Assembly (NCBI RefSeq): GCF_001457435.1
Contig: NZ_LN881717.1
Location: 1,125,339 to 1,189,338, forward strand
Length of the DNA stretch: 64,000 nt
From: Actinobaculum massiliense
GTDB lineage: Bacteria > Actinomycetota > Actinomycetes > Actinomycetales > Actinomycetaceae
Direction of reading: 5' to 3'
The notes under the pieces were generated by a model. It saw nothing but the letters and a program-made list of their open reading frames with translations, did no database searches and was not told where the DNA came from. Of the stretch, positions 37,477 to 45,507 are shown one piece after another. Each line of letters begins with the position of its first letter. The first letter of the stretch is position 1. The translations under genes and the position numbers were made by a program.

Positions 37477-37592
37477 ATTATTTTATGACCTGCGAAATTG
37501 CTAGCGCGGCGCGTGGGCCTTAAGCTGGAATCTCCAGGCGGTTGCTTGGAGCAGACCCTAACCCAGTTCGGCTGGGCACCTATCCAAATAAT
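37477..37592 (+). promoter_or_regulatory. Possible structured leader of the purine permease gene
   Basis: ATTATTT (37477-37483) can pair with AAATAAT (37586-37592), closing a domain of about 100 nt that holds hairpins CTGGA-ATC-TCCAG and CCCAG-TTCGG-CTGGG. The closing helix abuts the AGGAG ribosome site (37593-37597), an arrangement typical of translational riboswitches. It does not show the purine-riboswitch core sequences, so the ligand and even the function are unknown. Confidence 0.35.
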
Positions 37593-37604
37593 AGGAGACA
37601 CACT

Positions 37605-39044
37605 TTGTCAGGTCTTGTGGAACAGCGCGGCATTGACCTCGTATCCCCTACCCAACGTTACGGTAAATCCTTCGATCTATTTTTCTTGTGGGCCGGAACG
37701 ACGACGAATATTTTCACGGTTTCGTATGGCGCTATGCTCGTCATCTTGTTTGGCCTCTCGTTTTGGCAGGCTGCGGCCGTTATCGTCGTCGGAAACATCC
37801 TCGCCTACCCCCTTCTTTCGCTGACTTCCGTCACCGGCCCGGTTACTGGAACCACCACGATCACGATTTCGCGTTCGTCCTTCGGGCCGAATGGCGCGCG
37901 CATCGCGGGCATTCTTTCCTGGCTAATGCTCATTGGTTTCGAAGCCGGTGGCTTGATTCTCGTGTACTACGCCGTGAGTAGCCTCATCGGCAATATCGCG
38001 GGCGTAACGCCCGACGGCGGAGTTCAGATTGCACTCATCATCGCGCTTGGCGCGATTCAAATGGTGCTACCCCTTGTGGGGCACAAACTCCTGATGGTTG
38101 CGCAAAAATATGCGACGATCATCTTCGCCATCTCCTTCGTTGTTTTGGCGTTCCTCATCCTCCCGCAGGCGAATTTCGACAACGGCGACGGCGCCTCTCC
38201 GGCCGCCCTCGTCTCGGCATGCGGCTTGGTCATGGTTTCTGGCGGACTGTCATGGGCGCCGTCGGGGGCAAATTTCTCTCGCTACCTTCCCGCGAATTCT
38301 TCGCAACCCGCGGTGGGATTCTGGGCGGCAATGGGAGGTTTCGTGCCGTACGTGCTGTTGCAAACCCTCGGCGCGGCGATGGCGACGGTGACGGTTGGCG
38401 ATTCGCTCGACCTTTCTGACCCGCTCGCGGTTCCGGCCGTGCTCGCGCCGGCCTTCGCCATCCCGTTCCTGATTCTGGTGGCCGTTGGGCTACTCATCCA
38501 AAACGGCACGAATCTGTATTCCTCGGGTTTGAACCTGCAGACTGCCGGCCTGAAGGTTCCGCGCATGTTGATCGTCGTCACCGATACGATTGCTTGCATC
38601 ATTATCGCGATTATCGCGACCTCGCAGTCCACTTTCTACGACCTCTTGAGTGCATTCATTGGCTCAATGAGTATTTGGCTCGCTCCGTGGGTCGCGGTTT
38701 TCATCGTCGACTGGGCGCAGCGCCGCGGTTCGTATAATCTTGCGGGATTGGAAGGCAAGCCGGGAAGCGCCTACTGGGGCACGAACGGCATCCGCCTTCC
38801 GGGCATGATTGCACTGATCACCGGCATGATTTTCGCCGCTCTTTGCGCCAACACGGGATACTTCGTGGGCCCGCTGGCGGCTCTGTGGAATTCGGCTGAT
38901 CCGATGGCGAGCCCCGACCTTTCGATCCCGGTGGGCATGCTGGTCGCCGGGGTGATTTACGCGCTGACGAACCGTGGTTCGCGCCCTGCCCCCGTTCGCG
39001 TCCCCGGCGATAATTCCGCGAAAGTTTCGACGACGCCGGAGTAG
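37605..39044 (+). CDS. NCS1-family purine/cytosine permease
   Basis: 479 residues. TTG start at 37605, seven nt after AGGAG; the frame runs upstream to 37542 without a ribosome site. Twelve hydrophobic segments; N-terminal motif SFDLFFLWAGTTTNIFTVSYGA and SRSSFGPNGARIAGILSWLMLIGF are NCS1 hallmarks. It imports a nucleobase, and with the two deaminases downstream the likely substrate is adenine or a related purine. The C-terminus GDNSAKVSTTPE is encoded by a dispersed-element copy (39007). Confidence 0.9.
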   Translation: MSGLVEQRGIDLVSPTQRYGKSFDLFFLWAGTTTNIFTVSYGAMLVILFGLSFWQAAAVIVVGNILAYPLLSLTSVTGPVTGTTTITISRSSFGPNGARIAGILSWLMLIGFEAGGLILVYYAVSSLIGNIAGVTPDGGVQIALIIALGAIQMVLPLVGHKLLMVAQKYATIIFAISFVVLAFLILPQANFDNGDGASPAALVSACGLVMVSGGLSWAPSGANFSRYLPANSSQPAVGFWAAMGGFVPYVLLQTLGAAMATVTVGDSLDLSDPLAVPAVLAPAFAIPFLILVAVGLLIQNGTNLYSSGLNLQTAGLKVPRMLIVVTDTIACIIIAIIATSQSTFYDLLSAFIGSMSIWLAPWVAVFIVDWAQRRGSYNLAGLEGKPGSAYWGTNGIRLPGMIALITGMIFAALCANTGYFVGPLAALWNSADPMASPDLSIPVGMLVAGVIYALTNRGSRPAPVRVPGDNSAKVSTTPE

Positions 39045-39267
39045 CCGGCCCCGATCGCTTAGGCGTTATCTCCGAGCTCGGCTGAATCTTTAGCGCCGCC
39101 GGCATTCATCGAGCGTTTACAAAAACGCGGAATTATCGCAACCGCATGAATGCGTAACGATCGCGCCGCTGGGGAGCCGTCGCCGTCGACAAAAGCTCGG
39201 AATTATCGGAAATAGAGATCGACCTCTACAACTTGACAAAGATATTCAAAATAAGGAGAAATCCACC

Positions 39268-41028
39268 ATGGTAGATAACCACTTGCTCGACGTCGCGTAC
39301 GGCCGCGCTAAGGCAGACACCATCATCAAGAACGGCAAGCTCGTTAACGTGCTAACCGGCGAGGTTTACCCGGCCGATATCGCGATCACCAACGGCCGCA
39401 TTGCCGCGGTTGGCGATGTTTCCGCCCAGGAAGGCGAAGATTCCGAGATTATTGACGCTGCCGGTCGCTACCTCACCCCGGGTCTGATTGATGGCCACCT
39501 GCACATCGAATGCTCGAAGCTGTCGGTGACGATGTTCGCCGATCTCGTTTCCCGCTACGGCACCACTTCGGCGATTTCCGGTCTTGACCAGATCCTCGTT
39601 TCCCACGGAATTGACGGAATCAAGGAGTTCTTGGACGAGGCTGAGCAGAGCTCGATGCGCGTGTGGTGGGGCGCCCCGGCGAAGGCTCCCTACACCGTGC
39701 CGGAATCGAATGTGGGCCACCGATTCGGCGTCGAGGAAGCGCGCAAGGCGCAGGCGATGCCCGAGTGCGTTGGCGTGTGGGAGACCGTGCAGGAATTCGT
39801 GGAGTACGGCGACGAAGAGGCGCTGGCCGTAATGGATCTGGCCAGGCAAAACCGTCTGCCGATTTTCGGCTGTGCGCCGCTGGTTGATCCGCGCCGCGTG
39901 GCCGGATATGCGGCGTCGGGCGTGGCGCTGTGCCACGAGTCGTACTCGCCCGAAGAAGAACTCGAGAAGATGCGCAACGGCATCAACATTATTATTCGAG
40001 AGTCCACCGCCGCGCCGATGCTGCGCGAGAATATCAAGCTCGTGACCGAGATGGGCGCGCCGACCGACCGCGTGGGCTTCTGCACCGACGACGTTACCGC
40101 CACCGATATCCTTGGTCGCGGCCACCTCGACTACGTCGTCCGTCTCGCCATCGAATGCGGCGTGGATCCGGTTGCTGCGATTCAGATGGCCACCATCAAC
40201 ACGGCTCGTATGTACCACCTCGACCAGCACATCGGCGCGATCGCGCCGGGCCGCTTCGCGGACATTCTCTTCGTCGAGTCGCTCGAGGACTTCCGCCCCG
40301 CCGAGGTCATGGTGGGCGGCAACGTCGTCGCGAAGAACGGCAAGGCCGTCAAGGCGCCGCAGGCTCCCGAACGTTCCGAGGGAATTTTGAGCACTTTCAA
40401 GCTACCCGAGGTTGAGGCTTCTCGCCTGCAGGTTCGCGCCGAAGGTTCGACGGCGAAGGTGCAGGCCATTGTGCTTTCGAAGGACGTCGCGTTCAAGCGC
40501 CCGGGAAGCCAGGTGGAGCTCCCCATCGTCAACGGCGTTGTGCAGGTGGATCCGGATTCGGACACGCTGATGGTTGCCGTGGCCGAACGCTACGGCAAGA
40601 CGAACAATCTTCCGGTCGCCTTCATTCAGGGCTTTGGCATTAAGCGCGGAGCCATCGCGACGTCGGCCGCGCCGGACGATAACAACGTGGTGTGCGCGGG
40701 CGTTTCCAGTGAGGATATGGCATTCGCGATCAACGAGGTAGCGAAGATGGGCGGCGGTCAGGTGGCCGTTGCCGATGGCAAGGTGCTGGCGAAGCTTCGG
40801 CTTCCGATTGGCGGAATCGTCGCGGATCTTCCGGCGGAGGAAATGTCTGCCGCTGAGCAGGAGCTGGATCGCGTGGCGCGCGAGGAGCTCGGTTCCACCC
40901 TCGATTCGCCCTTCGGCCAGCTCCTCTTCCTCTCCATTACGGCAATTCCGGATTGGGCGATCACCGACCTCGGCCTCATCGACTGTGTGGCGCTGAAGGT
41001 TGTGGATCCGGTTTTGGAGACCAAGTAG
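39268..41028 (+). CDS. ade: Adenine deaminase (amidohydrolase type)
   Basis: 586 residues, AAGGAG site before ATG. Converts adenine to hypoxanthine and ammonia. Metal-binding DGHLHIE, conserved ITNGRIAAVGD start of the composite domain, FCTDDVTATDILGRGHLDYVV, and the C-terminal domain FIQGFGIKRGAIATSAAPDDNNVVCAG are those of the bacterial Ade family. The spacer upstream (39045-39267) has two direct element copies (39129, 39199). Probably co-expressed with the permease and the next deaminase. Confidence 0.94.
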   Translation: MVDNHLLDVAYGRAKADTIIKNGKLVNVLTGEVYPADIAITNGRIAAVGDVSAQEGEDSEIIDAAGRYLTPGLIDGHLHIECSKLSVTMFADLVSRYGTTSAISGLDQILVSHGIDGIKEFLDEAEQSSMRVWWGAPAKAPYTVPESNVGHRFGVEEARKAQAMPECVGVWETVQEFVEYGDEEALAVMDLARQNRLPIFGCAPLVDPRRVAGYAASGVALCHESYSPEEELEKMRNGINIIIRESTAAPMLRENIKLVTEMGAPTDRVGFCTDDVTATDILGRGHLDYVVRLAIECGVDPVAAIQMATINTARMYHLDQHIGAIAPGRFADILFVESLEDFRPAEVMVGGNVVAKNGKAVKAPQAPERSEGILSTFKLPEVEASRLQVRAEGSTAKVQAIVLSKDVAFKRPGSQVELPIVNGVVQVDPDSDTLMVAVAERYGKTNNLPVAFIQGFGIKRGAIATSAAPDDNNVVCAGVSSEDMAFAINEVAKMGGGQVAVADGKVLAKLRLPIGGIVADLPAEEMSAAEQELDRVAREELGSTLDSPFGQLLFLSITAIPDWAITDLGLIDCVALKVVDPVLETK

Positions 41029-41054
41029 CCAAAAACCCCGTAGCCTGGCTACTG

Positions 41055-41078
41055 GCGATAATTCCGCGGAATTATCGC
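41055..41078. repeat. Perfect 24-nt palindrome of two dispersed elements
   Basis: Two complete cores meet head to head and share CCGCGG at the centre. It lies 27 nt after the ade stop in the ade-add spacer and could act as a weak terminator or attenuator. It has no T-run. Confidence 0.85.
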
Positions 41079-41251
41079 GCGGGATCGATTGCGGTGTGGT
41101 CGCGGATTTCGCGGCCACACCGCATTGGCCGGTAGCGACGGCGTCGTCGGCGACGCTTTCGCAAGCCGCCAAACATTCGGACAATGGCTAACCGCAGGAA
41201 AACAACCAACAACAAGAGTTTTCGAGCAACGTCGAAACGAAAGGAACGATG

Positions 41252-42265
41252 ATGGCGGGTCAGGATTTCATTAATGCTCTTCCCAAGGTCGAGCTTCACC
41301 TTCATATTGAGGGCACCCTCGAACCGGAGCTCAAGTTCAAGCTGGCGCGGCGCAACGGCATCGCGCTGGAGCACACGACGGCCGAGGAGGTGAAGGCGTC
41401 TTACCAGTTCACAGACCTGCCCTCGTTCCTCGAGGCCTACTACGACGGAATGAATGTGCTGCGCACGGCCGAAGATTTCTACGATCTGGCGATGGCATAC
41501 TTCGAGCGCGTAGCCAAGCAGAACCTGCGTTATGTGGAGATTTTCTTCGATCCGCAGGCGCATACCTCGCGCGGAATCTCCTTCGACACGGTGATTTCGG
41601 GTCTGCGCCGCGCGCAGATCGAAGCCGAACAAAAGCTCGGAATCGTCTCCGCGCTCATTATGTGCTTCTTGCGTGATTTCCAGGCCGAGTACGCGATGGC
41701 GACGCTTCTCGAGGCGCTGCCCTACAAGCAGTGGATCTTGGGCGTGGGTCTGGACTCCGACGAGAACAACAATCCGCCGGCGAAGTTCAAGGAGGTGTTC
41801 GCGCGGGCGCGCCAGGAAGGCTTCATGCTGACGATGCACTGCGATATCGACATTCCCGGATCGATCGATCACATTCGCGAAGTTATCGAAGAAATCGGTG
41901 TGGACCGCATCGATCACGGCACCAATATCGTGGAAGATGACGCGCTGGTGGAAAAGGTCGCCGAAGCGGGAATTGGCCTCACCTCCTGCCCGATTTCCAA
42001 CACCTGGGTATCCAAGGGCAAGATCGAGGAACTCGTGGATCTGTACAACCGGGGCGTGAAGGTCACCGTGAACTCCGATGATCCGGCGTACTTCGGCGGA
42101 TACATCGAGGAGAACATGCGGCTGGTGCAGGAAGAAGCCGGCGTGGACAACGAGTTCATGGCGCAGCTTTCGCGCAACGCGGTGGACATTTCGTGGGCCC
42201 CCGCGGTTCTCAAGGAGCAGCTACGCGCGGAGATCGACGACGCCGTTGCGAACGCAGGAAAGTAA
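41252..42265 (+). CDS. add: Aah1-like adenine/adenosine deaminase family protein
   Basis: 337 residues; AAGGA fits the second of two adjacent ATGs (41252). TIM-barrel deaminase: PKVELHLHIEGTLEPELKFKLARRNGI (metal ligands), VEIFFDPQAHT, DRIDHGTNIVEDD, TVNSDDPAYFGGY (Asp ligand pair). The EGTLEPEL start is typical of adenine deaminases rather than adenosine deaminases. The HAGE motif with the catalytic Glu is replaced by MHCDIDIPGS, a subgroup feature whose effect on substrate I cannot judge. It follows an unrelated adenine deaminase, so another purine may be the real substrate. Confidence 0.88.
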   Translation: MAGQDFINALPKVELHLHIEGTLEPELKFKLARRNGIALEHTTAEEVKASYQFTDLPSFLEAYYDGMNVLRTAEDFYDLAMAYFERVAKQNLRYVEIFFDPQAHTSRGISFDTVISGLRRAQIEAEQKLGIVSALIMCFLRDFQAEYAMATLLEALPYKQWILGVGLDSDENNNPPAKFKEVFARARQEGFMLTMHCDIDIPGSIDHIREVIEEIGVDRIDHGTNIVEDDALVEKVAEAGIGLTSCPISNTWVSKGKIEELVDLYNRGVKVTVNSDDPAYFGGYIEENMRLVQEEAGVDNEFMAQLSRNAVDISWAPAVLKEQLRAEIDDAVANAGK

Positions 42266-42722
42266 CTCCCGGCAAAGGGTGGCGAAGTAGCATTCGCGCA
42301 CGTGCATCTATGCGCGTGTTTGCGATGACGTTTTCCGGTCGTGAGCGCGTTGCGCCATACGCGATCGGGAAAGTGCGACTTCGCCGCCCTTTTGTCTAAT
42401 CCTTGGCGTCGCTAAGTTTGGGTTCCGCTGTATTTGGCGGCCGCCACCTGGTGGTTTGGCGAAGTGGCTCGATATGGGCAATAATGAAAAGCGTAACGAA
42501 CGCGTCCGCCCGCTCACCCGGAGAAGGGCGCGTTCTGGCATTGAGGCTCATTCAGGCTCCGTCAAGCGCTCGAGGCGCACTGTGACTCCGCCTCCGCCAT
42601 TTCCGGGTGTCTCCATTTTCCGAAGCCAATTTCGGGATGTTCTCAATCTTGTGCTGTAGTTTTTAGGGTTTCCAGAATCGGCGTCGCTAAGTAGAATAGG
42701 GGAGTTCGACTCAGGAGGAGAG
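42266..42722 (+). other. Spacer before TetR gene with a repeated 13-mer
   Basis: No supportable gene. GGCGTCGCTAAGT occurs at 42405-42417 and again at 42680-42692, the second 30 nt before the TetR start codon. The remainder contains no element core of good quality. Confidence 0.45.
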
Positions 42723-43349
42723 ATGCCGAAGATTGATGCCCCTACGGTCAAACAGCATCGGGAATTGATGACCAACAGGCTGGTGGACGCGGCGGAGAAG
42801 ATTCTGCGGTCGCACGGCACTAAGGGCCTTTCGGCGGGCGCGGTTGCGGCGCAGGCAGGAATCGCGCGAAACTCCATTTATCGGTATGTCAACTCGATTG
42901 ACGACCTACGCCTCATGGTGCTTGATCGAAATGTACCGAAGTGGCGCGAAGAAGTTATGGCGCACGTCCGCGAAGATGCGTCGCCGGAAGAAAAACTTGG
43001 CGACCTCGTGGTTGCCTGCATCAAACAGTCCGGTAACCGATCCTCCCACGGCTGGCTCATGGGCTTGATGCGATCTACTCGTGGCCGCCCGGTTTCTGAG
43101 CAGCGGCGCGATGGGACGAAGAAAGACGTCGACGCCGTACATGGTTTTTTCACCGAGCAGCTCAAACTCGCCTGGAAGGATTCGGGTGTGGCAGACCCGG
43201 AGATTTGGACCTCGTTTACCCGGGCAATCATTTTCGACGGTTTCAAGCAAGTTGCGCGCGGCGGCTCTTTGGACGCGGTATGCGAGGCCGCGCGCCTGGC
43301 AACTCTGCGAATGGCGGAGGCCTCTAAACAATCCGGAGCGGCGATTTAG
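42723..43349 (+). CDS. TetR-family transcriptional regulator
   Basis: 208 residues, AGGAGGAG directly before ATG. N-terminal TetR helix-turn-helix: LVDAAEKILRSHGTKGLSAGAVAAQAGIARNSIYRYVNSIDDL. The C-terminal ligand domain (about 75-205) is of no family I recognise. Target unknown. Its own promoter region holds a duplicated 13-mer that could be an operator. Confidence 0.9.
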   Translation: MPKIDAPTVKQHRELMTNRLVDAAEKILRSHGTKGLSAGAVAAQAGIARNSIYRYVNSIDDLRLMVLDRNVPKWREEVMAHVREDASPEEKLGDLVVACIKQSGNRSSHGWLMGLMRSTRGRPVSEQRRDGTKKDVDAVHGFFTEQLKLAWKDSGVADPEIWTSFTRAIIFDGFKQVARGGSLDAVCEAARLATLRMAEASKQSGAAI

Positions 43350-43595
43350 CGCCCGATTTAGCGCTCCGTAGTTCGGTGTCTACGATGTGACACCCGGCTG
43401 AGCTGATCTCCCGTGACCCGCTACGTTTGGGCATAGCAATTTGCACCCGGACGATAATTCCGCCCTTTTGCGTTGATAGAAATTCGTCGTGCTAGGGCAC
43501 AATCCCCGGGGCGATGAGGGTCGATCTTCTGGCACTCGGGCGTTCTCGAGGTCGGGCAATATAACCGGGGCAGGCAACCGGCGGAGAGGATAGTC

Positions 43596-44573
43596 ATGGC
43601 GAAGATTCGTGTAGCGATCAATGGATACGGAAACCTTGGGCGAGGTGTGGAAACGGCGGTTTCGCAGACCGACGATTTAGAGACGGTCGCCGTGTTCACG
43701 CGGCGAGACCCAGTCACGATTCGCACTGGCGGCGCGCCCGCGTACTCGCTTGGCGATATCGAAAACTTTCGCGGAAAGATCGACGTCGTCGTTAACTGCG
43801 GTGGTTCAGCGACCGATCTTTCCGAGCAAACTCCGGCCGTGGCGGGCGCCTTCAATGTGGTCGATTCTTTCGATAACCACGCGCACATTCCCGAACATTT
43901 CGAGAAAGTTGACGCAGCGGCCCGCGCTGCGGGGACCCTTGCACTTGTTTCTTCCGGCTGGGATCCCGGTTTCTTCTCCTTGCAGCGCGCCTTCAGCCAG
44001 GCCTTTTTGCCTAATGGATCGACCTATACATTCTGGGGTCCGGGGCTTTCGCAAGGACACTCAGACGCGGTACGCCGAATCTCGGGCGTGGCCCGCGCGG
44101 TGCAGTACACGCTCCCCGTGGAGGAAAATCTCGCGCGCGTTCTCGCTGGCGATAATTCCGAGTTTTCTGCCGCCCAGATGCATCGGCGTCAGGTTTTCGC
44201 CGTTCTCGACGCCGCCGCTGATCCCGCCGCTGTGCGCGAGGAGATCTGTTCAATGCCGGATTATTTCGCTCCGTATGAGACCGAAGTGAACTTCATTTCC
44301 GCCGAGGAATTTGAGCGGAACCATCGCGGGATGCCTCATGGAGGCCATGTGGTCCGCACCGGCGAGACGTCAGCGGAAACCAAGCAGGTAGCGCATTTCG
44401 AGCTTATGCTCGACTCAAACCCCGAGTTCACTGGCTCGGTTTTGGCAGCTTCCGCACGCGCCACAGCCCGCCTCGCGGCAGAGGGAATGAGCGGAGCGAT
44501 CACGCTATTTGACGTGCCCGTAGCCAAGCTCCTTCCAGACTCAGCGGAGGATATTCGGCGGAATCTTCTCTAG
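43596..44573 (+). CDS. ddh: meso-Diaminopimelate D-dehydrogenase
   Basis: 325 residues, GGAGAGG site. NADPH-binding start RVAINGYGNLGRGVETAV, substrate motifs VDSFDNHAHIPEHF, VSSGWDPGFFSLQRAF, WGPGLSQGHSDAVRRISGV and a C-terminal NPEFTGSVLAASARAT. Catalyses the one-step amination of tetrahydrodipicolinate to meso-DAP, for lysine and possibly wall synthesis. A surface stretch LAGDNSEFSAAQ and the very end EDIRRNLL overlap element copies (44150 and about 44560). Confidence 0.95.
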   Translation: MAKIRVAINGYGNLGRGVETAVSQTDDLETVAVFTRRDPVTIRTGGAPAYSLGDIENFRGKIDVVVNCGGSATDLSEQTPAVAGAFNVVDSFDNHAHIPEHFEKVDAAARAAGTLALVSSGWDPGFFSLQRAFSQAFLPNGSTYTFWGPGLSQGHSDAVRRISGVARAVQYTLPVEENLARVLAGDNSEFSAAQMHRRQVFAVLDAAADPAAVREEICSMPDYFAPYETEVNFISAEEFERNHRGMPHGGHVVRTGETSAETKQVAHFELMLDSNPEFTGSVLAASARATARLAAEGMSGAITLFDVPVAKLLPDSAEDIRRNLL

Positions 44574-44602
44574 GGCCGTGAAGTGGGAGCGATAATTCCG
44601 AG

Positions 44603-45319
44603 CTAATTTACTAGGCCAGCGCTCGCGAGCCAATCGTGCGCCGTCGTCGTGTCGTTTTCATCGTCCACATCTTCCCCGCGGATAATCAGCGGCACACCGA
44701 TGGTTGCCTCAGGTGCGAGCATGCCGAGCGTTCCTTCGATATTGATATGGCTCGGGCTCATTGACCAGGTGCAAAAGGGAAGGATAAAGGCATCTCCGAT
44801 ATTGCTTGACTGGAGGAACGTGTCGATGACCCGCGGAACGGCGTCACCCCAGATCGGGAAACCGAGCAGGAGTACTTCGCACGCGGATAAATCGGGAAGC
44901 GATTGCGGCGAAGAAGTGGATTCTTCGCTGGCGTGGCTGAGCGCTGTGGCCGGAAGATTTGCGAGGGGCGGTAGCTCGCCGGAATCTTGCTCAGCGAAGT
45001 TGCGGTTTTGAGCCTCGGCAACGTCGTCGGGATACGGAACTTTCGGGAAGACTCGGTAAACCGGTATCTCTCCGATAATTCCGTCGTTGTTGAGGATTTG
45101 CGAAAGAACGGCTGCTAGGCGGGTGGTATTGCCAGGTTCACGAAGCTTCTCGCCGTCGTTCCACATTGAGGTGCCGCCGCGCGAAAAATAAATCAATGCA
45201 TTTTCGGGGCAGGTCGGGGAGACGCACAAGGCGGCGCCTCCCGTGACTTCCGTCGATCGGACCGCTGGCGATGATTCCGCGAAAGTTTCGCGCGCCTCGT
45301 CGTTCGATAATTCCGTCAT
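44603..45319 (-). CDS. Flavodoxin-like protein
   Basis: 238 residues, GAGGAG before ATG 45319. Flavodoxin pattern: ALIYFSRGGTSMWNDGEKL (phosphate loop), VYRVFPKVPYPDDVAEAQ, EVLLLGFPIWGDAVPRVIDTFL and FILPFCTWSMSPSHINI, matching the Flavodoxin_4 type found in lactobacilli and clostridia. Likely an FMN electron carrier or quinone reductase-like protein. The first about 17 codons (MTELSNDEARETFAESS) consist of two dispersed-element copies 36 nt apart, and another (45066) lies in NNDGIIGE, so the native N-terminus is displaced. Confidence 0.8.
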   Translation of the reverse strand: MTELSNDEARETFAESSPAVRSTEVTGGAALCVSPTCPENALIYFSRGGTSMWNDGEKLREPGNTTRLAAVLSQILNNDGIIGEIPVYRVFPKVPYPDDVAEAQNRNFAEQDSGELPPLANLPATALSHASEESTSSPQSLPDLSACEVLLLGFPIWGDAVPRVIDTFLQSSNIGDAFILPFCTWSMSPSHINIEGTLGMLAPEATIGVPLIIRGEDVDDENDTTTAHDWLASAGLVN

Positions 45320-45430
45320 AGCAACTCCTCATACAGTCTGCCGTTCTGGATGAGTTTAGCGCTCGGGGCACAGCGTTCCGCGCTTCTTACGCGGACGACG
45401 AGGAAGGTGTCCCTCGAATTGCCGGCGTAA

Positions 45431-45499
45431 GAAACGCGGAACAATCGCAAACGCAAGTTGCGCGGATTTATCGACGCCGCAAGAAACGCGGGATCATCG
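45431..45499 (+). repeat. Three dispersed elements, 26-27 nt apart
   Basis: Cores start at 45438, 45464 and 45491, two with the AAGAAACGCG flank. Located in the spacer upstream of the flavodoxin gene and just past the permease stop. Confidence 0.75.
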
Positions 45500-45507
45500 C
45501 GAGGCGG

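Noticed and set aside
37460-37604. Known purine riboswitch
   Set aside because: The conserved junction and loop sequences of the guanine/adenine class are absent; kept only as an unassigned structured leader.
39352-40230. 292-codon minus-strand open frame
   Set aside because: Antisense shadow of adenine deaminase with no domain features.
41072-41917. 281-codon minus-strand open frame
   Set aside because: Antisense to the second deaminase gene; no ribosome site or family match.
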